DNA of 64,000 bases from Pseudomonas vancouverensis (GTDB lineage Bacteria; Pseudomonadota; Gammaproteobacteria; Pseudomonadales; Pseudomonadaceae): positions 41,313 to 105,312 of the forward strand of contig NZ_RRZK01000014.1 in assembly GCF_004348895.1 (NCBI RefSeq), read 5' to 3'. Position numbers and translations under genes: made by a program. Positions 25,583 through 36,368 of the stretch are shown piece by piece. Below the pieces are notes generated by a model. That model saw nothing but the letters and a program-made list of their open reading frames with translations. It searched no databases and was not told where the DNA came from. Each line of letters opens with the position of its first letter. The first letter of the stretch is position 1.

Positions 25583-28297
25583 ATGAAACTTACCCTCAAG
25601 GAATTTTTCGCAGGTTTCCTGCGGACCCGCCACATCGCCCGGCACTTCCGTCGCCTGGCGTTGCTGGAAACCTTTACCGACACCACGGTCAGCCGTGAAG
25701 TCCCGCCCACCCTGGCGCAAACCCTGGTCAATGCCGCCGGCAATGACACTGGTGATCTGCTGCACTCCCTGGGCAGTCACACCGACGGCTTGAGCGAAGT
25801 CGAAGCCGAAGCCCTGCGCGAGCAATACGGCCTCAACGAAGTCGAGCATGAACAACCGCTGCCCTGGTACGTGCACCTGTGGCACTGCTACAAGAACCCG
25901 TTCAACCTGCTGCTGACCCTGCTGGCCGTCATCTCGTGGCTGACCGAGGACATGAAAGCGGCCACTGTGATCTTCTCCATGGTGGTGCTCTCGACCTTGC
26001 TGCGTTTCTGGCAGGAAACCAAATCCAACCAGGCCGCCGATGCCCTCAAGGCCATGGTGAGCAACACCGCCACCGTGATGCGCCGTGACCTGGAAGACAA
26101 AAGCGCCAGCCGCATTGAATTGCCGATCAAGCAACTGGTGCCGGGCGATCTGATCGTGCTGTCGGCCGGCGACATGATTCCCGCCGACTGCCGGGTGCTC
26201 AGCGCCAAGGACCTGTTCGTCAGCCAGGCGGCGATGACCGGTGAGTCGATGCCGGTGGAAAAATTTCCACGCCAGCAGGACCGTGACACGCTCAACCCGC
26301 TGGACCTGGACAACATCCTGTTCATGGGCACCAACGTGGTCTCCGGCACAGCCATGGCGGTGATTCTCACCACCGGCAACAGCACTTACTTCGGTGCCCT
26401 GGCCCAGCGTGTCAGCGCTACCGACCGCGCGCCCACCGCGTTCCAGAACGGCGTGAACAAGGTCAGCTGGCTGTTGATCCGCTTCATGTTTGTCATGGCG
26501 CCGCTGGTGCTGTTCATCAACGGTTTCACCAAGGGTGACTGGACCGAAGCCCTGTTGTTCGCGCTGTCGATTGCCGTGGGCCTGACCCCGGAAATGCTGC
26601 CGATGATCGTCACCTCGACCCTGGCCAAGGGTGCGGTGTTCCTGTCGCGCAAAAAGGTCATCGTCAAACGCCTCGACGCGATCCAGAACTTCGGCGCGAT
26701 GGACGTCCTGTGCACCGACAAAACCGGCACCCTGACCCAGGACAAGATCTTTCTGGCGCGCAACGTCGATGTCTGGGGCAACGATTCCGATGATGTACTG
26801 GAGATGGCTTACCTCAACAGCTACTACCAGACCGGCCTGAAAAACCTGCTGGACGTGGCCGTGCTGGAGCACGTCGAGATCCACCGCGAACTGAAAGTCG
26901 GCACTGCTTTTCGCAAGGTCGACGAAATTCCGTTCGACTTCACCCGTCGGCGCATGTCGGTGGTGGTGGCCGAGCGTGAGCAGCCGCACCTGCTGATTTG
27001 CAAAGGCGCCGTGGAAGAAGTCCTGGCGGTGTGCTCGCGGGTGCGTCATGGCGACATCGATGAAGCGCTGACCGACGAACTGCTGGCGCGGATTCGCCAG
27101 GTCACTGCAGCGTTCAACGCCGAAGGCCTGCGGGTGGTGGCCGTGGCTGCGCGGCCAATGATTGAAGGACGTGACACTTACAGCCTGGCCGATGAACGCG
27201 AACTGACCCTGATCGGTTACGTCGCCTTCCTCGATCCGCCCAAGGAAAGCACCGCACCGGCGCTCAAGGCCCTGGCCGCTCACGGTGTGGCGGTGAAAGT
27301 ACTGACCGGCGACAACGAACTGGTGACGGCGAAAATCTGCCGCGAAGTGGGCCTGGAACAACAAGGCCTGCTGATGGGCAACGACATTGAACGCATGACC
27401 GATGCACAACTGGCCAAGGCGGTGGAGACCACCAACGTCTTCGCCAAACTGACCCCGACCCACAAGGAACGCATTGTGCGCCTGCTCAAGGGCAACGGCC
27501 ACGTAGTCGGCTTCATGGGCGACGGCATCAATGATGCACCGGCCCTGCGTACGGCCGACATCGGTATCTCGGTGGACAGCGCGGTGGACATCGCCAAGGA
27601 AGCAGCGGACATCATCCTCCTGGAAAAGAGCCTGATGGTGCTGGAGGAGGGCGTGCTGGAAGGCCGCCGGACCTTCGCCAACATGCTCAAGTACATCAAG
27701 ATGACGGCCAGCTCGAACTTCGGCAACGTGTTCTCGGTGCTGGTGGCCAGTGCGTTCATTCCGTTCCTGCCGATGCTGCCGATGCATCTGCTGGTGCAAA
27801 ACCTGCTGTATGACATTTCGCAGATCGCCATCCCGTTCGATAACGTCGATGACGAAATGCTCAGCAAACCACAACGCTGGCAGCCAGGGGACGTCGGCCG
27901 CTTCATGCTGTTTTTCGGGCCGATCAGTTCGATCTTTGACATCACCACGTTCGCCTTGATGTGGTACGTATTCGATGCCAACACCCCGGACCACCAGACC
28001 CTGTTCCAGTCGGGCTGGTTCGTGGTGGGGTTGCTGACCCAGACGCTGATCGTGCACATGATTCGTACGCCGAAGATTCCGTTCCTGCAAAGCCGCGCGG
28101 CCACACCGCTGCTGGTGATGACCGGGCTGATCATGGCCGTGGGGATCTTCCTGCCGATGGGCCCGCTGGCGCATTACTTCAAGCTGCAGGCACTGCCATC
28201 GCTGTACTTCGTGTTCCTGCCGGTGATTCTGCTGGCGTACATGGCGCTGACCCAGGCAGTGAAAGGGTTCTACATCCGCCGGTTTGGCTGGCAGTAA
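25583..28297 (+). CDS. mgtA: Magnesium-translocating P-type ATPase MgtA
   Basis: A 904-aa P3B-type ATPase. The order is cation ATPase N-terminal segment, a TGES loop (MTGESMPVEK), phosphorylation motif CTDKTGTLT, nucleotide-binding KGAVEEVL, hinge GDGINDAPALR, and about ten membrane segments. The sequence PFNLLLTLLAVISWLTEDMKAATVI is typical of MgtA/MgtB. It imports Mg2+ across the inner membrane at ATP cost under Mg2+ limitation. The ATG at 25583 fits family length; a longer in-frame start at 25502 lies inside the leader. An MgtC-like gene follows. Confidence 0.92.
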   Translation: MKLTLKEFFAGFLRTRHIARHFRRLALLETFTDTTVSREVPPTLAQTLVNAAGNDTGDLLHSLGSHTDGLSEVEAEALREQYGLNEVEHEQPLPWYVHLWHCYKNPFNLLLTLLAVISWLTEDMKAATVIFSMVVLSTLLRFWQETKSNQAADALKAMVSNTATVMRRDLEDKSASRIELPIKQLVPGDLIVLSAGDMIPADCRVLSAKDLFVSQAAMTGESMPVEKFPRQQDRDTLNPLDLDNILFMGTNVVSGTAMAVILTTGNSTYFGALAQRVSATDRAPTAFQNGVNKVSWLLIRFMFVMAPLVLFINGFTKGDWTEALLFALSIAVGLTPEMLPMIVTSTLAKGAVFLSRKKVIVKRLDAIQNFGAMDVLCTDKTGTLTQDKIFLARNVDVWGNDSDDVLEMAYLNSYYQTGLKNLLDVAVLEHVEIHRELKVGTAFRKVDEIPFDFTRRRMSVVVAEREQPHLLICKGAVEEVLAVCSRVRHGDIDEALTDELLARIRQVTAAFNAEGLRVVAVAARPMIEGRDTYSLADERELTLIGYVAFLDPPKESTAPALKALAAHGVAVKVLTGDNELVTAKICREVGLEQQGLLMGNDIERMTDAQLAKAVETTNVFAKLTPTHKERIVRLLKGNGHVVGFMGDGINDAPALRTADIGISVDSAVDIAKEAADIILLEKSLMVLEEGVLEGRRTFANMLKYIKMTASSNFGNVFSVLVASAFIPFLPMLPMHLLVQNLLYDISQIAIPFDNVDDEMLSKPQRWQPGDVGRFMLFFGPISSIFDITTFALMWYVFDANTPDHQTLFQSGWFVVGLLTQTLIVHMIRTPKIPFLQSRAATPLLVMTGLIMAVGIFLPMGPLAHYFKLQALPSLYFVFLPVILLAYMALTQAVKGFYIRRFGWQ

Positions 28298-28309
28298 GGC
28301 TGCCAAAGT

Positions 28310-28335
28310 GTAGGAGCGAGCCTGCTCGCTCCTAC
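28310..28335. repeat. REP hairpin between mgtA and mgtC-like gene
   Basis: GTAGGAGCGAGC and its complement with a 2-nt loop form a perfect hairpin in the 68-bp gap. It may stabilise or reduce read-through from mgtA. Confidence 0.85.
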
Positions 28336-28365
28336 AGGGGAGCGTCGTTTTCAAGGAGCTTTGAC

Positions 28366-29082
28366 ATGCAAGCCATCAACAACATCAACCTGGATTCCCT
28401 GCTCGACACCCTGGTCAGTCTCACCGCGGCCTTCATCCTCGGTGGCCTGATCGGTCTGGAGCGGCAGTACCGGCAACGCACCGCCGGCTTGCGCACCAAT
28501 GTGCTGGTGGCCGTCGGTGCGGCGATTTTTGTCGACATGGCCAACCGTCTCGGCGGTGCCGAAGGCGCGGTTCGGGTCGTGGCTTATGTGGTGTCCGGCA
28601 TCGGTTTTCTCGGTGCCGGGGTGATCATGCGCGAAGAGGGTAACGTACGTGGCCTCAACACGGCCGCCACCCTCTGGACCTCGGCGGCGGTAGGTGCCTG
28701 CGCCGGTGCGGACCTGTTGGCCGAAGCTGTCCTCGGCACGTTGTTCGTGCTGGCCGCCAATACCCTGTTGCGGCCGATCGTCAACAACCTCAACCGTCAG
28801 CCGCTGGACGTGGTTTCGGCGGAGGTCACCAATATTGTCTACGTGATCGCCCGGCGCACGCAGCAGAAAGCCGTGCTGGCGCTGCTCGAAGCGGAGCTTG
28901 AACGCAGCAATTACCCGGCCAGTGACGTGGACGTACACGGGTTCGGCGCGGATGAGATCGAAGTCGAAGCAACGCTGGCAACGACTTCGGTCGATGGTGA
29001 TGAGCTGGACGCCCTGGTGGCACGGATCTCGATGTCGACCTTGGTGGTGCAAGCGTTCTGGAGTCCAAGTACCACTGAATGA
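28366..29082 (+). CDS. mgtC: MgtC/SapB-family protein
   Basis: A 238-aa inner-membrane protein. The N-terminal half has four or five membrane segments with the family signature AAFILGGLIGLERQYRQRTAGLRTN, VSGIGFLGAGVIM and GLNTAATLWTSAAVGA. The C-terminal about 90 residues form a soluble ACT-like domain (VTNIVYVIARRTQQKAVLALLEAELE). MgtC proteins help growth in low Mg2+ and act on the F1Fo ATPase in Salmonella; pairing with mgtA fits. AAGGAG lies 9 nt before the ATG. Confidence 0.88.
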   Translation: MQAINNINLDSLLDTLVSLTAAFILGGLIGLERQYRQRTAGLRTNVLVAVGAAIFVDMANRLGGAEGAVRVVAYVVSGIGFLGAGVIMREEGNVRGLNTAATLWTSAAVGACAGADLLAEAVLGTLFVLAANTLLRPIVNNLNRQPLDVVSAEVTNIVYVIARRTQQKAVLALLEAELERSNYPASDVDVHGFGADEIEVEATLATTSVDGDELDALVARISMSTLVVQAFWSPSTTE

Positions 29083-29186
29083 GGTCAGCTCGTCCGAAGC
29101 GTATTTAGGAATAGTCCTACAGATAGTTATGCAGCGCTTGCGTAGCCTTCGCGACCTCTCGAATCCCAATTCGTCCGGAGGTCACC

Positions 29187-29636
29187 GTGCCGAACAAAGC
29201 ATTACGAATCCTGATTGCCGATGGGCAGCACTTCCACCGATTGAAGATCGAGCGGCTTTTCAACCAGCTGGGGTATTACCGGATTGCACCCGTGCCGACT
29301 CAGGATGAGTTGCTGACACTGGTGGAGTTCGGATGCGGCCCCTTCGACCTGGTGGTAGTCGACGCAGCCTTCGCTGACGGGGAACTGGACGTGCCCGGTT
29401 TTTTTATCGACAACCCGCAAATCCATCACACGCTGCTTTTCAACTGCCCGCCGGTATTGAAAAAAGCTGCGCGCAAAAACCTGCATATCAGCCACGCCGC
29501 GTTGCCCGATCAGGCTGGTATCCAGGCGTTGATGAAGGTGGTTGACCCTGGCCTCCGTTCGTCGGAACTGTCAATTCTGTCAGGTAGATCCTATGTTTCT
29601 CCCGTGCGAGAGTCTCAGCGCAGCCGCTTTGTTTAA
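29187..29636 (+). CDS. Degenerate response-regulator receiver protein
   Basis: A 149-aa protein with a CheY-like outline: ILIADGQHFHRLKIERLFNQLGY at the start and DLVVVDAAFADGEL holding a phospho-acceptor-like Asp59. The usual Thr/Ser after strand 4 is Asn (LLFNC) and the strand-5 Lys is not where expected (HISHAALPDQAG), so signalling by ordinary phosphorylation is doubtful. No output domain. It starts at a GTG behind GGAGGT. The LuxR-type regulator and hybrid kinase follow on the same strand, suggesting a joint system. Confidence 0.7.
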   Translation: MPNKALRILIADGQHFHRLKIERLFNQLGYYRIAPVPTQDELLTLVEFGCGPFDLVVVDAAFADGELDVPGFFIDNPQIHHTLLFNCPPVLKKAARKNLHISHAALPDQAGIQALMKVVDPGLRSSELSILSGRSYVSPVRESQRSRFV

Positions 29637-29696
29637 CCACGGCGCTGCCCGGGGGCTTCCCGGCGTAAAGGTGATCTGTTTCTCGGGGGAGTTGCC

Positions 29697-30323
29697 ATGA
29701 AATCAGCACTGATTGTGGAAGATCATCCAGTGGTTCGTTCCATGATCAAACTGGTGCTTGATGGTGAGGGGTTCAAACGACTCTATGAGGCGGCCCGCGG
29801 TGATGAGGTCGTGGCGCTGGTCCGTCAGCATCAACCGGATATCGTCCTGCTTGACCTGGGGTTACCCGGCGTGCCGGGACTGGATGTGCTGGAGCGGATC
29901 AAGGCGGAAAAGGTGCGCTGTAAGGTGGTGGTGTTCACTGCCCTGGAAGCGCAGTTTTACCAGGAGCGTTGCATGCGCGCCGGCGCGGCGGCCTATGTTT
30001 CCAAGAGCAAGAACCTGGATGATCTGAAAGCGGCTGTCAGTACGGTCCTGGCCGGCTACACCTGTTTTGTGCAATTGCCCTCGACAGCGGTATCGATGAA
30101 TGCCTTGCAGCGCAGTGAAAAACAGCTGATCGATCTGCTGTCCAACCGCGAGCTGACCATCCTCCAGTACTTGGCCCGGGGGACAAGCAACACTGAAATC
30201 GCCGACCTCATGCACCTGAGCTACAAAACGGTCAGTACCTACAAAACCCGGCTGGTTCTAAAGCTCAACGTGAGTTCGTTGGTGCACCTGAGGGATTTCG
30301 CCTTGCGCAATCACCTGATCTGA
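29697..30323 (+). CDS. LuxR/NarL-type response regulator (RocA/BvgA-like)
   Basis: A 208-aa response regulator. The receiver has the acidic pair ED (residues 8-9), phospho-acceptor Asp53 (LLDLGLPG), Thr in VVFTALEA, and Lys in AYVSKSK. The C-terminal LuxR helix-turn-helix (about 145-205) shows LSNRELTILQYLARGTSNTEIADL and KTVSTYKTRLVLKL. GGGGGAG lies before the ATG. Its stop touches the ATG of the hybrid kinase, so the two form one unit. Layout and family resemble the RocA2-RocS2 or BvgA-BvgS pairs, whose targets include fimbriae and efflux genes; targets here are unknown. Confidence 0.88.
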   Translation: MKSALIVEDHPVVRSMIKLVLDGEGFKRLYEAARGDEVVALVRQHQPDIVLLDLGLPGVPGLDVLERIKAEKVRCKVVVFTALEAQFYQERCMRAGAAAYVSKSKNLDDLKAAVSTVLAGYTCFVQLPSTAVSMNALQRSEKQLIDLLSNRELTILQYLARGTSNTEIADLMHLSYKTVSTYKTRLVLKLNVSSLVHLRDFALRNHLI

Positions 30324-33300
30324 ATGAGCAGTGTGCGGCGATGGCCGGCGTGGATACTGTTCAGCCTCTACCTGTGTGCGTCGGCGGTCTGGGCGCAGTC
30401 CGCGCCGATGACACTGCACGGACGTTCCAGCGCCGAAGGCCTGAGCGTCACGCTTGGCGAAAACGAGTCGCGGTGGTTGAAGCTCAAGGGACGCCTGGTA
30501 TTGGCCGTTTCCGCGCCGGATTACCCGCCCTTTGAATTCAACGCGGCGGGCAAGATGTTCGAGGGCATCACCGCCGATTACGCCGGGTTGCTCGAGCAAT
30601 TGTTGCAGGTGCCGATCGACGTGCGGCGCTATCCTTCGCGGGCCGATGCGGTTCGGGCGATCAAGGAAGGGCAGGCGGACCTGCTGGGAACGGCCAACCG
30701 CTATGAAACCCAGGACCCGCAGTTGCAGATGTCCAGGGCCTATGCGGACGATCAACCCGTGCTGGTCACCCGGACCGAGGCACCCCAGGTGCTCGACCCG
30801 ACGTTAGCCGGCAAGCGGCTGGTGATGCTCTATCACTACTTGCCTGAAGACAGCGTGAAGCAGTTCTACTCCAAGGCACAAGTCGAACTCTTTCCCTCGA
30901 CGCTGGCGGCCATGGGTGCGGTGGCGTTCGGTCAGGCCGATGTCTATCTGGGTGATGCAATCAGTGCCCATTATCTGGTCAGCAAGAACTACCTGAACAA
31001 TGTCCGCCTGAGTGACTTCTCGCCCATGGAGTCAGGTCGTTTTGCCTTTGCGATGGCCCGTGACAATCAGCCGTTGCTGGCCATCGTCAACAAGGCGCTG
31101 GTTGCCGTCACTGCCAACGAACGCATGAATATCCTGCGGCGCTGGGGGGCTAATGGGGTGTCCATGCCCGCTACCCAGGCGCTGCAATTGAGCCTGGCCG
31201 AACAACGTTGGCTCGGCCAGCATCCACGGGTAAAGGTCGCGATCAACAACAATATTCCGCCGATCAGCTTTATCGATAGCGAAGGGAACTACCAAGGCGT
31301 TGCTGTCGATCTTCTGGAAAAAATCAGTCTGCGCACCGGGCTGCAATTCGATATCCAGGGCATGAAATCGGTGGTCGAGATGCTGACCGCCATCAAGACG
31401 GGGCAGATCGACGTGCTGGCCGGCATCGGCCTCAGTTCCCAGCGCGAAGATGAACTGTTGTTCACCCGGGCATTTCTCAGCAGCCCGTCGGTACTGGTCA
31501 CACGCGTGGCGCCCGACAGTCCAAGGACGCTGGATGACATGGCCGGCAAAGGCCTCGCGCTGACCCAGGGCAACATTGTCCGGCCATTCATCAGTCAGAA
31601 CTTTGCACAGATCCACCTGATCGATGCGCCCTTGTCGGCGGATGCCATGAAAATGGTCGCCGATGGCAAGGCGGATGCCGGGATCAACTCACTGATCAGC
31701 GCCCGTTATCTGATTGCGCGGCAGTACCGCGATCGCCTGCAAATCACCAGCACGGTCGGCAGTGACCCGGCCCGCAGTACCTTGGCCACCAACCGTGACG
31801 CGACCGAGCTGCATTCGATTCTGGACAAGGCACTGTTGAGTATCCCGCCGGAAGAAATCGATGAGCTGACGCAACCCGGGCGCTATGACTCGATGGTGGA
31901 GCACAGTTACTGGTTGCGTCATCGGCAGGTGATCTACCAGGCCTTTGCCGGGGCTGCTGTCTTGCTCCTGCTCGCCCTGGCCGGGATCATCTGGCAGCGT
32001 CGACAGATTCGGCAACGCCAGCAATTGTTGGGGCAATTGCAGGAGGCCAAGGATGCCGCCGAAGATGCCAATCGAGCGAAGACGACGTTTCTGGCCACCA
32101 TGAGCCATGAAATCCGCACACCGATGAATGCCTTGATCGGCATGCTTGAACTGGCGCAGAAGCGGGCGGATGAAGGGGTGACCGATCGCTCGGCGATTGA
32201 GGTGGCGTCGCAGGCGGGCCAGCAACTGGTAGCCTTGATCGGCGATATCCTCGACATCGCCCGGATCGAATCGGGGCATCTGTCGCTGATGCCGGAACGG
32301 GTCAATTTGCGTGATTCGGTATTGTCGGTATGCCGGATCTTTGAAGGTCTGGCGGTGCAGAAGAACCTGAAATGGCGGGTCGAGCTCGACGAAGGCAGTG
32401 ACTGTGACGTCATGCTTGATCCGACACGTTTCAAGCAGGTGCTGTCCAACCTGTTGAGCAATGCGATCAAGTTCACCCGGGCGGGTGAGGTGAGTTTGAC
32501 GCTGCGCATTCAGCCGCAGGCTTCGGCCCATCTCACCATCGATCTGTGCATCGAAGACAGTGGCGTCGGTATCAGCGCTTTTGATCAGCAGCGCCTGTTC
32601 AGTCCGTTTGTCCAGGCGCAGGACAACCAGCACTCCTCCCGGCAAGGCGCCGGACTGGGTCTGGTCATCAGCCGTACACTCTGCGAAATGATGGGCGGGC
32701 AACTGCTACTCGACAGTCGACTCGGGCGCGGGACGAAGGTGGCGATCGCTCTGAACCTGGTACTCCTGCCAACACTGTCCGTCGCTGAGGCTGCTGTGGT
32801 CGCGACGCCGCTGGCTACGCGTGCGCTGACGATTCTGGTGGTGGACGACTATCCCGCCAATCGCTTGTTGCTTACGCAACAATTGAGCTATCTGGGGCAC
32901 CGCGTTCATTCGGCGCAAGACGGTGCACAAGGCCTGGAGCAATGGCGTCGGCAGGCGTTCGACCTGGTCATCACCGACTGCAACATGCCGGTACTCAATG
33001 GTTACCAACTGGCGCGCGCAATGCGTGAAGAGGAGCGTATGCAGGGCTTGGCGCCTACGCGGGTGCTCGGGTTTACCGCCAATGCACAAGCCGAGGAAAA
33101 GATCCGTTGTCTGGAAGCAGGGATGGATGACTGTCTGTTCAAACCCATTCGCCTGGAAGATTTGCAAATCTGGCTGGCCAGCCACTTTGCCATCGAGGCG
33201 GTCCGGGAGACGCACACCAGTTCCTCCAGAGTGTTCGATTTGAGTGGATTGCTACCTTATGCCGAGAGCAACCGTGAGCTGTTCGAGCAAGTCCTGCATG

Positions 33301-33560
33301 ACCTGGCGCAGAGCAATCGCGAAGATCGTGCTCAGTTGATGACGTTAAATGTCAATGGCAAACACCCTGGGTTGCACGAGTTGGCGCACCGGATCAAGGG
33401 TGGCGCGATGATCGTGCGGGCGTCCGCCGTGCTTGAGGGGTGCGAGCACCTGGAGCGGGCGCTCGGTGACGGGCGCCCGGCGTTGATCGACGCTGCCATC
33501 GAGCAGTTGCAGCAGGCGATGTTGCACCTGGAGCAGGAGCTTGAGCAGCGTGATGCTTAA
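30324..33560 (+). CDS. Unorthodox hybrid sensor kinase (RocS/BvgS/EvgS-like)
   Basis: A 1078-aa sensor. Signal peptide (1-24), two periplasmic solute-binding (SBP_bac_3) domains (about 55-275 and 300-520), one membrane segment (about 543-560), a coiled linker, HisKA with the H-box [10 protein letters not shown] (His595), HATPase_c ([21 protein letters not shown]), a receiver with Asp885 ([12 protein letters not shown]) and a C-terminal HPt domain with His1022 ([10 protein letters not shown]). The phosphorelay would pass from His595 to Asp885 to His1022 to the regulator encoded just upstream. The ligand is unknown. Confidence 0.92.
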   Translation: MSSVRRWPAWILFSLYLCASAVWAQSAPMTLHGRSSAEGLSVTLGENESRWLKLKGRLVLAVSAPDYPPFEFNAAGKMFEGITADYAGLLEQLLQVPIDVRRYPSRADAVRAIKEGQADLLGTANRYETQDPQLQMSRAYADDQPVLVTRTEAPQVLDPTLAGKRLVMLYHYLPEDSVKQFYSKAQVELFPSTLAAMGAVAFGQADVYLGDAISAHYLVSKNYLNNVRLSDFSPMESGRFAFAMARDNQPLLAIVNKALVAVTANERMNILRRWGANGVSMPATQALQLSLAEQRWLGQHPRVKVAINNNIPPISFIDSEGNYQGVAVDLLEKISLRTGLQFDIQGMKSVVEMLTAIKTGQIDVLAGIGLSSQREDELLFTRAFLSSPSVLVTRVAPDSPRTLDDMAGKGLALTQGNIVRPFISQNFAQIHLIDAPLSADAMKMVADGKADAGINSLISARYLIARQYRDRLQITSTVGSDPARSTLATNRDATELHSILDKALLSIPPEEIDELTQPGRYDSMVEHSYWLRHRQVIYQAFAGAAVLLLLALAGIIWQRRQIRQRQQLLGQLQEAKDAAEDANRAKTTFLATMSHEIRTPMNALIGMLELAQKRADEGVTDRSAIEVASQAGQQLVALIGDILDIARIESGHLSLMPERVNLRDSVLSVCRIFEGLAVQKNLKWRVELDEGSDCDVMLDPTRFKQVLSNLLSNAIKFTRAGEVSLTLRIQPQASAHLTIDLCIEDSGVGISAFDQQRLFSPFVQAQDNQHSSRQGAGLGLVISRTLCEMMGGQLLLDSRLGRGTKVAIALNLVLLPTLSVAEAAVVATPLATRALTILVVDDYPANRLLLTQQLSYLGHRVHSAQDGAQGLEQWRRQAFDLVITDCNMPVLNGYQLARAMREEERMQGLAPTRVLGFTANAQAEEKIRCLEAGMDDCLFKPIRLEDLQIWLASHFAIEAVRETHTSSSRVFDLSGLLPYAESNRELFEQVLHDLAQSNREDRAQLMTLNVNGKHPGLHELAHRIKGGAMIVRASAVLEGCEHLERALGDGRPALIDAAIEQLQQAMLHLEQELEQRDA

Positions 33561-34360
33561 TCCCAGTGGGGAGCAATGCCCTTGGGGCTGGTCAGCCGGT
33601 GACCGCGATCAAGCGTGGCAATCAACGCCATGTCGGCCTCACCCAAGGTCAGCGCAGTCGCGCGCAGGTTGCTTTCAAGATTGGCGCGGCGGGTCGAGGA
33701 CGGAATCACTGCATAACGCGATTGCATGGCCCAGGCCAGGGTGACTTGTGCCGGTGTCGCCTGCAGGCGTTCGGCGATCTGCTGGATGACCGGGTCCTTG
33801 AGCACTTCACCATAGGCCAGGGTCATGTATGAGGTGACCCGAATGCCTTGGCTCTGTGCGAACGCCGCGACCTGGCGGTTCTGCAGGTACGGGTGCAGCT
33901 CGATCTGATTGGTTGCGATGTGCTCGGCACCGACGGCCTCAATCGCCTGTTTCATCAGTTCGATGGTGAAGTTGGAGACGCCTATCTGCCGGGTCAGGCC
34001 CAACTGTTTGGCCTCGAGCAGGGCGCCCATGAACTCCTCGACCGGCACTTGATCTTCGGGCGATGGCCAGTGGATCAGGGTCAGGTCCAGGTAGTTGGTT
34101 TGCAGCTTGGCCAGGCTTTCCCTGAGGCTGTCGATCAGACGCTCTTTGGCAAAGTTGGCGACCCAGATCTTGCTGGTGATGAACAGCTCATCGCGGGCAA
34201 TGCCGCTGGCGGCGATGGCTTGACCCACCTCGCCTTCGTTCTCGTAGATCTGCGCGGTATCGATTGCCCGGTAGCCCAGGGACAGAGCGGTGCTCACCGA
34301 ATCGATGACCACCTGGCCTTGCAAGCGAAACGTACCCAGGCCGAATGCGGGAATGGACAT
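33557..34360 (-). CDS. dkgB: Aldo/keto reductase, DkgB-like
   Basis: A 267-aa NADPH-dependent aldo-keto reductase. Catalytic residues of the family are visible: Asp in [13 protein letters not shown] (with Tyr), Lys in ITSKIW and His in LIHWPSP. The NADP phosphate loop is [14 protein letters not shown]. The length and the start [11 protein letters not shown] match 2,5-diketo-D-gluconate/methylglyoxal reductase B. An upstream in-frame extension is rejected. It converges on the sensor kinase with a 4-bp overlap. A LysR regulator lies upstream on the same strand, as yafC does beside dkgB in E. coli. Confidence 0.87.
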   Translation of the reverse strand: MSIPAFGLGTFRLQGQVVIDSVSTALSLGYRAIDTAQIYENEGEVGQAIAASGIARDELFITSKIWVANFAKERLIDSLRESLAKLQTNYLDLTLIHWPSPEDQVPVEEFMGALLEAKQLGLTRQIGVSNFTIELMKQAIEAVGAEHIATNQIELHPYLQNRQVAAFAQSQGIRVTSYMTLAYGEVLKDPVIQQIAERLQATPAQVTLAWAMQSRYAVIPSSTRRANLESNLRATALTLGEADMALIATLDRGHRLTSPKGIAPHWD

Positions 34361-34488
34361 TGATGACTCCAGAGGTTGCAGTGGGAATGGGCGCCAGTAT
34401 CCGCATCTGCCTGCCTGAGAAAAACCGCTGGCCGGGCAAAGCAATGTTTACCGCAAATCAACAATCATCAAGGGGCAGGGTTCGGCCC

Positions 34489-35397
34489 TCAGGCAATGTC
34501 GCTGTGGCTGAACTCTTCACCAAGGAAGTCGATCAAGGAGCGTACCGATGGCAGCAGTCCGCGACGTGATGGGAAAATTGCGTGAATGATCCCTGTTTTC
34601 GGTGCCCAACCGGGGACCAGTTCGACCAACTGACCGCTGGTGATTTCGTCGCGCACCACTACGCTGGGCAGGTGCACGATGCCGACGCCCGCAACGGCCG
34701 CGTGGCGCAGGGCGAGCAGGTCATCGGTGACCATCCTCGGCGCGTGACGGATCACCGCCGTGCGGCCATCGTCGCCGAACAATTCCCATTGGTACTCACG
34801 CTGCGCCGCGCCCCAGTGCAGGCTTGGCAGACCGCTGAGATCGGCGGGCAAGGCGGGGGTCGACAGGCGTGATAAGAACGCCGGGCTGCCAACGACGCTT
34901 TGATTGCTGTTGCCCAGCACCTTCATCACCATGTCGGTGTTTTCCAGTGGTGGAAAACGTACCCGCAAGGCAACGTCGAAACCTTCGTGTATCAAGTCGA
35001 CCCGGCGGTTGGTGCTCTCGATGAACAACTCGACCAGCGGGTACTTGAGCATGTAGCGGGTCAGCATCGGTCCGACCCAGGAATTGAGCAATGCCGTGGG
35101 GCAACTGATACGCACCAGGCCCTGGGGTTCGGAGCGATTACGCTCGATCAGTTCGGCAGCGCTTTCGGCCTCCACGCGCATCGCCAGGCAGCGTTGGTAG
35201 TAAGCCTGACCGATTTCAGTCAACGAGCAATGCCGACTGGTGCGGTGCAGCAGGCGCACGCCCAGGCGTTCCTCGAGTTGGGCAATACGCCGGCTGAGCT
35301 TGGACTTGGGCATGTCCAGCGCCCGGCCCGCAGCGGCAAATCCGTGATGCTCCACCACTTGGGTGAAGTAGTAGAGGGTGTTGAGGTCTTCCACCAT
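34489..35397 (-). CDS. LysR-family regulator (YafC-like)
   Basis: A 302-aa LysR-type regulator. The N-terminal winged helix (about 1-60) shows LNTLYYFTQVVEHHGFAAAGRALDMPKSKLSRRIAQLEERLGVRLLHRT, with Lys in place of the more usual Ala-Leu-Ser pattern after the turn. The effector domain begins near residue 90 (LVRISCPTALLNSWVGPML). It lies 128 bp upstream of the aldo-keto reductase on the same strand and is divergent to pirin, so it may control either. The effector is unknown. Confidence 0.88.
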   Translation of the reverse strand: MVEDLNTLYYFTQVVEHHGFAAAGRALDMPKSKLSRRIAQLEERLGVRLLHRTSRHCSLTEIGQAYYQRCLAMRVEAESAAELIERNRSEPQGLVRISCPTALLNSWVGPMLTRYMLKYPLVELFIESTNRRVDLIHEGFDVALRVRFPPLENTDMVMKVLGNSNQSVVGSPAFLSRLSTPALPADLSGLPSLHWGAAQREYQWELFGDDGRTAVIRHAPRMVTDDLLALRHAAVAGVGIVHLPSVVVRDEITSGQLVELVPGWAPKTGIIHAIFPSRRGLLPSVRSLIDFLGEEFSHSDIA

Positions 35398-35501
35398 CGT
35401 TCTCCAGATAGAACGCTAAAACCGATTTTTGCAGTCTAGCGCAGCAAAGGTCACGGTTTTAAGCTTTGTCCATGGCTTCACTCACTTCATCAGGAGACAC
35501 C

Positions 35502-36368
35502 ATGAAAAACATCATCGGTATCTACACCAGCCCACGTGCCCATTGGGTCGGCGACGGCTTTCCGGTTCGCACGCTGTTTTCCTATGACAACCTGGGCAAA
35601 CACATCAGCCCGTTCCTGCTGCTCGACCATGCCGGTCCTGCCGAATTCACCCCGACTACAGGACGACGTGGCGTGGGCCAGCACCCGCACCGTGGTTTCG
35701 AAACCGTGACCATCGTTTACGACGGCGAACTGGAGCATCGCGATTCCTCCGGTGGCGGCGGCAAGATCGGCCCCGGCGATGTGCAGTGGATGACCGCTGC
35801 TTCGGGCATCATCCATGAAGAGTTTCATTCCGAAGGCTTTGCGAAAACCGGCGGTACCCTGGAAATGGTGCAGTTGTGGGTCAACCTGCCGGCCAGGGAC
35901 AAAATGGCCGATGCCGGGTACCAGACCATTCTCGACAGTGACATTCCGCGCATCGAGTTGAATGACGGCGCCGGACACCTGCGTCTGATTGCCGGTGAGT
36001 TCGACGGTCGTACAGGGCCCTCGCGGACCTTCACCCCGATTGATGTCTGGGACCTGCGCCTCAAGGCCGGCAAGTTGCTCACCCTGGATTTGCACGAAGG
36101 GCGCAACACGGCACTGGTGGTCCTGCGGGGCGCGATCCAGATCAATGGTCTGGAATCGGTGCGCCAGGGGCAATTGGCCCTGTTTGACCGCAAGGGTCAG
36201 CAGATGACACTCGAAGCGAGCGAGGACGCGGTGGTGCTACTGCTCAGCGGCGAGCCGATTGACGAGCCCATCGTTGGTCACGGTCCGTTCGTGATGAACA
36301 CCGAGCAGGAAATCCACCAGGCATTCGCCGACTTCCAGTCCGGCCGTTTCGGCCGCGTGCACGGCTAA
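35502..36368 (+). CDS. Pirin-family protein
   Basis: A 288-aa bicupin of the pirin family. The metal-site histidines appear in GVGQHPHRGFETVTIVYDGELEHRD and IIHEEFHSE. The C-terminal pirin domain is present (DLRLKAGKLLTLDLHEGRNTALVVLRG). Some pirins oxidise flavonols; others modulate central enzymes, so the activity is open. AGGAG precedes the ATG at 35502. Divergent from the LysR gene, a common arrangement for LysR-controlled pirins in Pseudomonas. Confidence 0.88.
   Translation: MKNIIGIYTSPRAHWVGDGFPVRTLFSYDNLGKHISPFLLLDHAGPAEFTPTTGRRGVGQHPHRGFETVTIVYDGELEHRDSSGGGGKIGPGDVQWMTAASGIIHEEFHSEGFAKTGGTLEMVQLWVNLPARDKMADAGYQTILDSDIPRIELNDGAGHLRLIAGEFDGRTGPSRTFTPIDVWDLRLKAGKLLTLDLHEGRNTALVVLRGAIQINGLESVRQGQLALFDRKGQQMTLEASEDAVVLLLSGEPIDEPIVGHGPFVMNTEQEIHQAFADFQSGRFGRVHG

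Noticed and set aside
25241..28354. A 1037-codon open frame antisense to mgtA
   Set aside because: Composition is His/Gln/Arg-rich shadow sequence with no domain, opposite a clear P-type ATPase.
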